A stretch of 64,000 nucleotides of DNA, taken from Flavobacteriales bacterium UBA6057 (GTDB lineage: Bacteria > Bacteroidota > Bacteroidia > Flavobacteriales_G > Salibacteraceae). The notes under the pieces are model-generated. The model was not told the origin of the DNA and did not search any database. It saw only the letters and a program-made list of their open reading frames with translations. Below, piece after piece: positions 1 to 7,813 of this stretch. The DNA lies in contig DIYJ01000014.1 in the NCBI GenBank assembly GCA_002428995.1, forward strand, positions 197,247-261,246. Direction: 5' to 3'. Position 1 is the stretch's first letter; every line of letters begins with the position of its first letter. The position numbers were made by a program, and so were the translations under genes.

Positions 1-1987
1 ATTCACAACCACGGCTGACTACAGCCAGATCGGAGCAGGAATCGCGATCGACATTGACGGTCAGGGTTGGGTGGATTGCACCAACAATGGCGGAGACAAA
101 ACCGACTTTGCCTCTGTTGGCTTGAGCGATGATGAAATCACCGTAGAAGCATGGGTGAAAGTAGACACCTTCCTCATCTGGCATTCGATTGCAGCATTCA
201 TACAGGACAACGGCCAGTTTGAAAAAGGCTGGAGCCTTGAGACGGGTGGAGGCAACAAGTTCAGATTTGCCATTAGCTCTTTGAACGCTGCCGGAGGTTT
301 GGAATATGTAGAAACAACCACCCAGTTCAAAACCGGAGAGTGGTACCACGTGGTGGGCTCCTACGATGGTGACTCTGTGAAAGTGATCGTAAACGGAGAA
401 CTGGAAGGCTTCTCTGTGCTACAGGATGGAGCCATCGACTATGCTGATAGCTGGTTGTCCATCGGTTCTTACAAGGACGACAACGAGGACATTCGACTGG
501 ACGGTGTCATCGATGAAGTAAGGATCTGGGACAATGCCCTGAGCTACTCACACATTCGTGAATACATGTGCCAGAAGCTCTCAGGAAACGAACCTGGCCT
601 CTCACACTACTGGACGCTGAACGATGGCGCTGGCAACATGGTCACAGACCTTGGCCCGAACAACCTTGACGGAACCTTCCAGGGAGACCTTGACCCGGGA
701 AATGCGTGGGTAGTGTCAGGAGCCGCGTTGGGTGACACCAGCATCTACGTGCACACTGATTTTGTAAACAATCAAAACGTCACGCTACAGCTCTCTTCTG
801 CAAACAGAGGGGATGTCATGCTGAACAACATTGATGGAGCACTCAAGGGAATCCACCTCTATCAGGTGAGCTCTGCACCAAACTTCATCTCTGGAATCAA
901 CGACATCGGAGATCAGGATGTGTATTACGGAGTGTACGTCACTCAGGATCCAAACGGAAACCCATCCCTCTACGATCTGGAATATGACTATGCCAACTAT
1001 CCAAACGCAGTAAGCAACGAGAACTTCCTGACGGTTTACAATCGTCTGAACGCCTCTGTGCAGCCATGGATTAACAGTGGTGCTGTGCTTGACGCTGGCA
1101 ACGATGAAATGAACCTCACGCAAGTTGGCTCCAGAAGAGAGATTGTGTTGGCAGACTTTACAGCGCCTTCCTGCCCTCCATCATCAGGGCTTTCTGCTAC
1201 CAACATCACCGAGACAACCGCTGACCTGAGCTGGGCAGCAGGTGGCGGATCGACTTTCAACATGGAATATGGCCCTGCAGGCTTTAGCCTGGGTGCCGGA
1301 ACATCCGTTACAGGACTGTCATCTGCTTCTTACAACCTGACAGGACTCATGGGATTCACGCAGTATGACTACTACGTGCAGGATGTTTGTGCCGGAAACG
1401 ACCTCAGCTCATGGGTTGGGCCGTTCACCTTCACCACCGTCAATCCTTGTCCTTCGCCTATTTCGTTCGCTGTTGACAGCGTGGTAGGTACTACCGCATG
1501 GTTCTCTGTTGTAACGAATGGAAACAATACGGACTGGTCTATCCAGTACGGTCCCACAGGATTTACCTTCGGTTTTGGTATTCAGAGTGTAGTGAGTGGA
1601 AACCCATTCTCACTTGGAGGTCTGCTACCACTGACCACCTATGACGCCTACATTCAGGCCAATTGCGACCCTCTCTTCAGCGCCTGGGTAGGCCCAGTGA
1701 GCTTCACCACCGATTCTGCTCTGTTCATTTCAGATGTGAGCGCAGTCGATCAGGTGAAGGTTTATCCTAACCCAACACAAGGCCAGTTGGTAATCGAGAC
1801 CGACCAGTCGACAAATGGATTGACCATCGAGATCATGAACATGACCGGAGAACTGGTCTGGGCGAAGCAAGATGCCTTTGGCACTGCGCGCCATTACATC
1901 GATCTCAGTGGGAATGCCTCTGGAATGTATATGGTTCGTGTAAAAGGTGAAGGCATCAACCTCACCAGGCGCGTGGTACTCCAGTAA
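1..1987 (+). CDS. LamG / fibronectin III secreted protein with T9SS sorting domain (5' partial)
   Basis: The reading frame is open from base 2, so the start lies left of the window; 661 residues are visible. Roughly residues 40-200 look like a LamG/concanavalin-like jelly roll (EITVEAWVK, EWYHVVGSYDG, DGVIDEVRIWD). Two fibronectin type III-like repeats follow near residues 390-480 and 483-575, each starting with Cys-Pro and carrying the YGP.GF motif. The last 75 residues from VKVYPNPTQG to the C-terminus match a type A T9SS sorting domain, so the protein should cross the outer membrane by T9SS and be surface-anchored or released. LamG domains usually bind carbohydrate or protein, but the ligand cannot be read here. 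A strong terminator follows directly. Confidence 0.85.
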   Translation, partial: FTTTADYSQIGAGIAIDIDGQGWVDCTNNGGDKTDFASVGLSDDEITVEAWVKVDTFLIWHSIAAFIQDNGQFEKGWSLETGGGNKFRFAISSLNAAGGLEYVETTTQFKTGEWYHVVGSYDGDSVKVIVNGELEGFSVLQDGAIDYADSWLSIGSYKDDNEDIRLDGVIDEVRIWDNALSYSHIREYMCQKLSGNEPGLSHYWTLNDGAGNMVTDLGPNNLDGTFQGDLDPGNAWVVSGAALGDTSIYVHTDFVNNQNVTLQLSSANRGDVMLNNIDGALKGIHLYQVSSAPNFISGINDIGDQDVYYGVYVTQDPNGNPSLYDLEYDYANYPNAVSNENFLTVYNRLNASVQPWINSGAVLDAGNDEMNLTQVGSRREIVLADFTAPSCPPSSGLSATNITETTADLSWAAGGGSTFNMEYGPAGFSLGAGTSVTGLSSASYNLTGLMGFTQYDYYVQDVCAGNDLSSWVGPFTFTTVNPCPSPISFAVDSVVGTTAWFSVVTNGNNTDWSIQYGPTGFTFGFGIQSVVSGNPFSLGGLLPLTTYDAYIQANCDPLFSAWVGPVSFTTDSALFISDVSAVDQVKVYPNPTQGQLVIETDQSTNGLTIEIMNMTGELVWAKQDAFGTARHYIDLSGNASGMYMVRVKGEGINLTRRVVLQ

Positions 1988-2009
1988 GCCCCACCGCTCT
2001 AATCTCTAA

Positions 2010-2044
2010 AAAGGCCCTCTTTTCCAATGGAAGAGAGGGCCTTT
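2010..2044 (+). terminator. Rho-independent terminator
   Basis: A 16-bp stem with one G-T wobble (left arm 2010-2025, right arm 2029-2044) and a 3-base loop ends in CCTTT. It lies 22 bases after the stop of the LamG protein and separates it from the FG-GAP gene. Confidence 0.8.
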
Positions 2045-2068
2045 CAGTACAATTAATCTGTAAAAATC

Positions 2069-3724
2069 ATGAAAACCAATACCCTCTTCGCTCTATTAAC
2101 CTTCGCCTTGTTCACTCAGGTTCCATTTTCCGGCAGAGCTCAGGAAACAACCGAGCAATCAGTAGCCGACTGGTCCTATGAACCCGACCAGGATGGTGCT
2201 CAGATTGGCTTCGAAATTGCCGCCATCGGAGACATCAACAATGATGGTATTAATGACCTTGTTGCTTCAAGCAAGAGCTACATTGTCAATGACGTGAATG
2301 GTGCGGTATTCCTGTTTCTGGGCACCGAGAATGGTTTTTCGGACACCCCGGACCAAATCATTCCCAGCCCCGTTAGTTCTGCTGAATTCGGGACAGCCAT
2401 TGACATCGTCCCTGACATGAATGGAGATGGTTTTGGTGAGCTCGCGGTCGGGGCGCCTTTTCATGACATACAAAACGGCATCAACGATGGCATCCTCTAC
2501 GTCTTTTTCGGGGCCGCTGATGGCGTCAATGCCAATTCACCATGGACACATACCTCCGGAGGTACGCAAAGGCAGCTGGGAGCCGAAATATGCTCCGGAG
2601 ACTTCAACAATGATGGCTACGGAGATCTTGCCGTTGCCAGAATTGGCTTGTACTGGACAAATTCGCAGAGGCTCATCATGATCTACGGAAGCGCAAACGG
2701 CCCTGGAAACATTGTCAACCTCGACATACCCGGCTGGGAATCCCTGGGCCTGTCCATGGATGCAGGAGACATCAACGATGATGGTTTCGATGACCTGTTA
2801 GTCGGTTCTCCCCATTATGGCTCACGGCAATCTGAAGACAGAGAAGGAAAAATAACCATCTACAGTGGTTCTCCCAGCGGTCTGGTGACCAGCACGGCTG
2901 CCTGGGAATTTGAGACCAATGCGCTCAACTTTCAAATTGGAACGATGGTGTCCATTGTAGGGGACGTAAATGGAGATACATATCCCGACTTTGCTTCCAC
3001 CGCTATTGGTTACTCCAATGGTGAGGAGTATGAAGGCGCAGTGTACCTTTTCTCAGGAGCTTCAGCCCTATCAAATTGCGCTCAGGAAGAGCTTTTCGAA
3101 TCTAACCAGGAGTATCAAAGTTTTGGGAAGTCGATAGCCGGAGGAGATGTGGACAATGATGGTTATGCGGATTTACTCATCGGCAACACCACCAGCTCAC
3201 AATTTGAGGATCGAGCGGGAATAGCCATGCTTTACAAAGGGAGCGCTGGTGGTATCTCCACGGATACGGCATGGACAACCAGCATTCTTTCTCCAGCAGC
3301 AAGGCTGGGGCATGCCGCAGTCATTTCTGATGTCAACAACGACAGTTTTGACGACATCATCATCAGCTCCATCAGCATGAACGGCAGCGGTACTGACAGA
3401 GGCCATGTGTTTGCCTACTATTCTGATATGGGAGCCTTCAGCGAAGCACTGAGTGTCACCGAACGTTCAGGGCATGGCTCAGCAACTGTAGTCTACCCCA
3501 ATCCTCTCAGCGGGGAACACATTCACTTGAATTCAGCTTCCAAAGAGCGGCCGATTCAGGTCTTCTTATCCGATGGATCAGCGGAGCCTGTCCTTCTGGA
3601 GTCATCCCGAGAATCAAACTCAACAGCCCAGCTTAAACTACCTGCAGACCTTCCAGCAGGGATGTATTTCTTGAGGATTGTCTTTGAAAACCGGACAGAA
3701 ACCCAGAAGGTCGTTATTCACTAA
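2069..3724 (+). CDS. FG-GAP repeat (integrin-alpha-like propeller) T9SS protein
   Basis: The 551-residue product starts with a signal peptide (MKTNTLFALLTFALFTQ, cleavage probably after GRAQ). At least seven FG-GAP/VCBS-like calcium loops follow: GDINNDGINDL, PDMNGDGFGEL, GDFNNDGYGDL, GDINDDGFDDL, GDVNGDTYPDF, GDVDNDGYADL and SDVNNDSFDDI. Together they predict a seven-bladed beta-propeller covering most of the protein. The C-terminus (VVYPNPLSGEHI to FENRTETQKVVIH) is a T9SS sorting domain. The likely role is a surface or secreted adhesion/binding protein; no catalytic motif is seen. It stands alone between a terminator upstream and a convergent gene downstream. Confidence 0.85.
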   Translation: MKTNTLFALLTFALFTQVPFSGRAQETTEQSVADWSYEPDQDGAQIGFEIAAIGDINNDGINDLVASSKSYIVNDVNGAVFLFLGTENGFSDTPDQIIPSPVSSAEFGTAIDIVPDMNGDGFGELAVGAPFHDIQNGINDGILYVFFGAADGVNANSPWTHTSGGTQRQLGAEICSGDFNNDGYGDLAVARIGLYWTNSQRLIMIYGSANGPGNIVNLDIPGWESLGLSMDAGDINDDGFDDLLVGSPHYGSRQSEDREGKITIYSGSPSGLVTSTAAWEFETNALNFQIGTMVSIVGDVNGDTYPDFASTAIGYSNGEEYEGAVYLFSGASALSNCAQEELFESNQEYQSFGKSIAGGDVDNDGYADLLIGNTTSSQFEDRAGIAMLYKGSAGGISTDTAWTTSILSPAARLGHAAVISDVNNDSFDDIIISSISMNGSGTDRGHVFAYYSDMGAFSEALSVTERSGHGSATVVYPNPLSGEHIHLNSASKERPIQVFLSDGSAEPVLLESSRESNSTAQLKLPADLPAGMYFLRIVFENRTETQKVVIH

Positions 3725-3770
3725 CCCTGGGTCTGTTCTGTAGAAGAGATCGGTGAAATCTGATTGAAAA

Positions 3771-3794
3771 GATGGTGGTGAATCACCCACCATC
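3771..3794. terminator. Shared terminator hairpin between convergent genes
   Basis: GATGGTGG (3771-3778) pairs with CCACCATC (3787-3794), with further inner pairing. On the minus strand the stem is followed by CTTTTC, on the plus strand by TCGTTTGTT. It lies between the FG-GAP gene and the convergent oxidoreductase, whose stop codon sits in the loop. Confidence 0.5.
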
Positions 3795-5006
3795 TCGTTT
3801 GTTGGAGCGGGAAGCCGAACACTGAGCCAGGAACTCATCGCTGTAAGCATCAAACTCACCCATGCGATCAGGCCGGTGAGCCTCCACGTTGGTAAAAGGT
3901 TCTGCCCCGGAAATGTATTCGGCCATGGCTCTGCCAAAGCCTCCGGACATAGCTACTCCAGCACCTACACATCCTGTGGCTACATAGAATCCCTCAAGCT
4001 CTTTTACCGGCCCCAGAATGAAATTGGAGTCTGACGTGTAAGTGGAGAACCCGGTGATGGTGTGAGCAATTTCGACTTCTTCCAGGCCGGGGAAAAACTT
4101 CAGGAAGTTACGCCCTTCATTCCACAGAATATCCCACTGACGTTCCTCTTCAATGAACTTAAAGCCATCTAAAACCCTTGGAAGCTCTTTAGGATTGAAC
4201 GCTGCTGACTCCTTATCTCGGATACCAAATAAGAGCGCCCCTGTTTCAGGACGTGTGTAAGCCTGAGCATCGGGAATGACGGTCATTGGCTGCGTAGAAG
4301 GGAAGCGTTTCTCATCCACTGAAGTGATCCAGTAGATGCTTCGAACCGGAGCGTAGGGCAGAGGAAGGTTGAGCGGCACAGACAGAAGATTGGACCATGC
4401 TCCTGCTGCATCAATTACCGTATTCACCTTGAGGCGCTCCTTCTTCCAAAGCTTTAGCCCGATCACCCGGCCACTGCGTGTGAATACCTTCTCCACGTCC
4501 GTGAATTGACGAATCGTTGCTCCATTTTTCCGCGCAGCATTGGCAAAAGCATTGGCCAAGACGTGTGCATCCAAAAACACATCATTTGGAAAGTAGAGTC
4601 CTGAATCAACAGAGGATGTATTCATCCATGGCAGTTTGTTCTTGATCTGAGCCGGGGTAAGCCACTGACGCGGCAAGCCATGATCATCCGCGATTTCATC
4701 TAAGCGATTGATAGAAGCTTGCGATTTCTCAGAGGCTACGATTTGTAAACTACCCACCTGGCGGGCTCCGAGTGAAATCCCCAGTTCTTTCTCAAGGGAA
4801 AGAAAACTCCGGTAGGTCTCCTGAACCAAAGGAACCACATTTGTTTTGCTCCGAACGGTTGTGAGAAGCGATGCTGCCCAGGATGTAGCACCAGAACCCA
4901 CAGATCCACGATCAATGAGTATGACTTTCGTATTCTCTTGTTTGGAAAGGTAGTAGGCACAAGCCGCTCCCAGAGTACCAGCACCTATGACAGCAACGGT
5001 TTTCAT
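3783..5006 (-). CDS. FAD-dependent oxidoreductase of the DAO/DadA family
   Basis: The 407-residue product opens with an FAD-binding Rossmann motif right at the N-terminus (VAVIGAGTLGAACAYYLSKQ), so the ATG at 5006 is preferred over a start 18 codons upstream that adds an unmatched extension. The acidic ribose-binding residue at the end of beta-2 is present (VILIDRGSVGSGATSWAAS). The C-terminal part contains the second flavin contact region (GFYVATGCVGAGVAMSGGFG). Family members oxidise D-amino acids, glycine, sarcosine or related amines with FAD; the substrate here is not determinable. Nothing suggests a signal peptide, so it is probably cytoplasmic. It is monocistronic and convergent with the FG-GAP gene. 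Confidence 0.85.
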   Translation of the reverse strand: MKTVAVIGAGTLGAACAYYLSKQENTKVILIDRGSVGSGATSWAASLLTTVRSKTNVVPLVQETYRSFLSLEKELGISLGARQVGSLQIVASEKSQASINRLDEIADDHGLPRQWLTPAQIKNKLPWMNTSSVDSGLYFPNDVFLDAHVLANAFANAARKNGATIRQFTDVEKVFTRSGRVIGLKLWKKERLKVNTVIDAAGAWSNLLSVPLNLPLPYAPVRSIYWITSVDEKRFPSTQPMTVIPDAQAYTRPETGALLFGIRDKESAAFNPKELPRVLDGFKFIEEERQWDILWNEGRNFLKFFPGLEEVEIAHTITGFSTYTSDSNFILGPVKELEGFYVATGCVGAGVAMSGGFGRAMAEYISGAEPFTNVEAHRPDRMGEFDAYSDEFLAQCSASRSNKRDGG

Positions 5007-5356
5007 TGACTTTATAATTTGGAGCCAAAAGTATGCTGAGTGTTTACATATATGAAACAATAAGCTTGTTATAATTCATGATTTAGGTCATTTTGTTTAC
5101 TTTAAATAAACATTGGTCTCAACCTGAAGCCTAGGTTTGAGCATCATCGCCACCGATGAAGTGGAATCAAACAAGGGCTTTAAGTGCTTAGACGGGGATC
5201 GCAGAAATCGATCAACTAGAAGCTCCTGTTGCAAAAAGCAACGCTCGGAGAAAATTCGGCTACGCTCACCGAGATAACCACGACATAAGAGCAGCCTCAC
5301 CACAAGACCTTTCTACTTTCCACACATACTCTTAATCATTCTTTAAAACCACAAGT
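5007..5356. other. Divergent intergenic region
   Basis: This 350-base gap separates the divergent oxidoreductase and tail-fibre-like genes and should hold both promoters. The only structure I can point to is the small inverted repeat at 5094-5112. A 68-codon minus-strand frame here (5097-5303) has no recognisable features and is not called. Confidence 0.5.
5094..5112. promoter_or_regulatory. Inverted repeat, possible operator
   Basis: TGTTTA (5094-5099) and TAAACA (5107-5112) form a perfect 6-bp inverted repeat around an AT-rich centre, about 90 bases upstream of the oxidoreductase start. A regulator site is one reading; chance in AT-rich DNA is the other. Confidence 0.25.
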
Positions 5357-6613
5357 ATGACTCTAAAGCTTTTTACGGCTTGTGTAGCATGTGCGGCATT
5401 GGCCTTTACTACTCAGGCTCAACACCTGGGCGTCAAGCTCTCGAACAATTCGAACGCGTCCAACTTTTCCTACAGTCCAACGGAGAGAAATGTGAGGATT
5501 GGCGCCATGGGGCAACCCGGTTACGAACTATCCCTCTCTGATGACACTGACCCTTCGCGATTCGCTTTTTTGAACTCGGGCTTCCCCCAGGAAGCGGTGA
5601 TGGAATATCACGATTCACGACAACTGCGCTTTCAACGTTGGCTCAGCGGAAGCTGGGCAAGTACGTTGATGACCCTGGACCTGGTGACAGACAACATCGG
5701 GATCAACACCAACACTCCGGATGAAAAGCTGCACGTAAACGGCACGCTGGGTATCGGTAAGTTCAACGACCAGAACAACGCGGGACTCAAGATTGAATAT
5801 GTTGACGGTGGCTCAGGAACAACCACCTTTCGGCACAATCGCTACGGAGGCACCAATCGATTTGCCCGGGGCAGTTCCAGCGGAGAGCGCCTGCAGGTAG
5901 ACTTTGGTGGATCGAACAACCACTTCCTCAACATTTACGATGGAAACAATACCTCTCGCATCCGCTTCCAGGTGAACGGCACTTCCTACATCACCCAGGG
6001 GCCGCTGATCCTGGGCGCTACTTCTACATTCCATCCTGGCACTGCTCGCCCCAACACAGATCTGGAAGTACACGGAGACCTGGAAATGAAGAACGGGTCC
6101 AAGATCTTTTTCGGAGCAGAAAATGATGAGGATGGCTACTTCAGGCTGTTCAATCTGGACAAGTTCAACGGTCTTGACTACTCTCAGAATTTCTACATCC
6201 GAAGGGCTACCATCAACAATAACGATGGCGCTGTCATGGGCTTTCAAAAAGACGGCACCGTAACGATCGGCATCTGGGAACGGTATGATGGAACGGTGGT
6301 CGGAGATGGCGCCTACAAGCTCATGGTAAACGGGGCGATCCGCTGCGAAAAGCTCAAGGTGGAAACGGATGTTCCAAACTCTGATCATGTGTTTGAGAAG
6401 GATTACAACCTCATGCCATTGGAGGAAGTCCATGCATTTGTGACTGAAAACAAGCACCTTCCGGAAATCCCGTCTGCGGCTGAGTTTCAGGAAAACGGCT
6501 ACCTCGTAGGTGAGATGGACGACCTGTTGTTGAGAAAGGTGGAGGAACTGACCCTCTACATCATCGCTCAGCAAAAGCAGATTGACGAGCTCCTCAAAGC
6601 GCAGCAGCAATGA
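5357..6613 (+). CDS. Secreted tail-fibre-like protein with C-terminal chaperone-type domain
   Basis: The 418-residue product has a signal peptide (MTLKLFTACVACAALAFTTQAQ). The middle is rich in short beta strands with the phrase GINTNTPDEKLHVNGTLGIG, common in Bacteroidota fibre-like proteins. The last ~85 residues (DHVFEKDYNLMPLEEV, NKHLPEIPSAAEF, GEMDDLLLRKVEELTLYII) match the widespread C-terminal region related to S74-type intramolecular chaperones, ending in a coiled coil that would trimerise the fibre. There is no T9SS sorting domain. Its last codon overlaps the start of the next gene by 4 bases (ATGA), so the two are probably made together. An exact function cannot be stated. Confidence 0.75.
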   Translation: MTLKLFTACVACAALAFTTQAQHLGVKLSNNSNASNFSYSPTERNVRIGAMGQPGYELSLSDDTDPSRFAFLNSGFPQEAVMEYHDSRQLRFQRWLSGSWASTLMTLDLVTDNIGINTNTPDEKLHVNGTLGIGKFNDQNNAGLKIEYVDGGSGTTTFRHNRYGGTNRFARGSSSGERLQVDFGGSNNHFLNIYDGNNTSRIRFQVNGTSYITQGPLILGATSTFHPGTARPNTDLEVHGDLEMKNGSKIFFGAENDEDGYFRLFNLDKFNGLDYSQNFYIRRATINNNDGAVMGFQKDGTVTIGIWERYDGTVVGDGAYKLMVNGAIRCEKLKVETDVPNSDHVFEKDYNLMPLEEVHAFVTENKHLPEIPSAAEFQENGYLVGEMDDLLLRKVEELTLYIIAQQKQIDELLKAQQQ

Positions 6614-7542
6614 GATTGACTCTGCTATTGACCCTCTTGCTGGTAGCTGTCGTTGGCCAAAGTCAGTTGATGCAATACGCCAGATCTACCACGCACTACG
6701 TGGATCGGAACTACGCTGGGAATAAGTGGTATGAGTCCGGTTCCAACGCGAAGATCCTCTTCGGTTCATCCGGCATCTACCGTATCCAGGTGGAAGCTTA
6801 CTCAGGAGGCCTGCCACACGATTACATCTATGTAGCTGTGAATGGTGTCAACAGGACCGTGCTAAGCGCAGGGCAAACCCTGAACACGGGCGGAACATTC
6901 TTCTACTCGAGCAGCGGTGCCAATCTCGACATTGGTGTGCGCTTTAACGGGCCACAACCTGCTTGCACCGGCTCTTTCATCCGCCTGAAGCTTTACTTGC
7001 AGGGCAGCGGACAGATCGTTGATCAGATGGATATTCATTACTCTACTTATTCGCCCACTACGGTGACGATCCAGGGGCCGCCCTTTCTGACGGTTGATCA
7101 TCAGGATCAAATAGACTGGAAAGTGGTTACTGCCTCTCAGACGATCAATATCAACCCGAATACCACCATCGAGCCGGGAGGGTTGTTTTGGCCACTTGGC
7201 GAGAATGAGCGAGAGTTCACCATTGCTCCCTGCCTCAACAAAAGGGATGGATTTGCTCCAACTGAACCTCTGTTCCATGACGGACTCTCAACCTCGGAGC
7301 TCACCGCTTATCCCAACCCATCCGATGGAAACGTAAAGCTGTATTTCAGCGGAATTCCAGATGCTTCGGATGATGTGATGCTGGAAGTCTATTCCACCAA
7401 GGGAAAACTCGTATTGCAGCAGCAAGTTCCTCCGATATCCGGTGAAGCATCCATCAACCTGAGGGATCAACCTAAAGGAGTCTACATGCTAAAGGCTACA
7501 CTGGGTAGTCAGATATATCATCAGCGCCTGATGGTTCAGTAG
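6610..7542 (+). CDS. Secreted protein with T9SS sorting domain
   Basis: The 310-residue product has a signal peptide (MRLTLLLTLLLVAVVGQSQ), a central ~200-residue beta-rich region I do not recognise, and a C-terminal T9SS sorting domain (LTAYPNPSDGNVKLYFSG to the end, with PKGVYMLKATLG). It is translationally coupled to the preceding fibre-like gene through an ATGA overlap, which suggests the two act at the same surface structure or are at least expressed together. A strong terminator follows. Confidence 0.8.
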   Translation: MRLTLLLTLLLVAVVGQSQLMQYARSTTHYVDRNYAGNKWYESGSNAKILFGSSGIYRIQVEAYSGGLPHDYIYVAVNGVNRTVLSAGQTLNTGGTFFYSSSGANLDIGVRFNGPQPACTGSFIRLKLYLQGSGQIVDQMDIHYSTYSPTTVTIQGPPFLTVDHQDQIDWKVVTASQTININPNTTIEPGGLFWPLGENEREFTIAPCLNKRDGFAPTEPLFHDGLSTSELTAYPNPSDGNVKLYFSGIPDASDDVMLEVYSTKGKLVLQQQVPPISGEASINLRDQPKGVYMLKATLGSQIYHQRLMVQ

Positions 7543-7565
7543 TTCCGATCCTTTTCGATCTAATC

Positions 7566-7600
7566 ACAAAGGGTGCTTTCAGGAGCACCCTTTGTTGTTT
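7566..7600 (+). terminator. Rho-independent terminator
   Basis: A perfect 12-bp stem (7566-7577 with 7584-7595), 6-base loop, then TGTTT. It ends the two-gene unit 5357-7542. Confidence 0.85.
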
Positions 7601-7676
7601 CTGCGGGTGTGCGAATTCGTTTGGCGATTTACACACAGATGAGCATGAACGCTTTTGGGTCCATACCGCCTCAAAA

Positions 7677-7798
7677 AATGACATGGGTTTCAACCATAAT
7701 GACATGGGTTGAATTGATTTTCCACTCCTCGAAATAGGTTTGGAAACCAATTAAACAAATGATAATCAGGCTCTTTAGATTCCAAAGGGTTTGGAAAC
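7677..7798. promoter_or_regulatory. Cluster of direct and inverted repeats upstream of the PKD lipoprotein gene
   Basis: AATGACATGGGTT occurs twice (7677-7689 and 7698-7710) at an exact 21-base spacing, two helical turns. Inside it TTCAACC (7689-7695) and GGTTGAA (7707-7713) make a perfect inverted repeat. A second pair, GGTTTGGAAAC, lies at 7737-7747 and 7788-7798, the latter 15 bases before the next start codon. The layout suggests regulator binding sites. The regulator is unknown. Confidence 0.5.
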
Positions 7799-7813
7799 AT
7801 TAAACCATTTACC

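Noticed and set aside
5097..5303. 68-codon minus-strand frame in the 5007-5356 gap
   Set aside because: No domain, no signal peptide, and it occupies the expected promoter region of the oxidoreductase gene.
5813..6610. 265-codon minus-strand frame under the tail-fibre-like gene
   Set aside because: The sense strand has a signal peptide and a recognised C-terminal domain; the antisense product has none.
7677..7710. CRISPR-like array because of evenly spaced repeats
   Set aside because: Only two copies of a 13-base unit with an 8-base spacer and no cas genes; better read as regulator sites.
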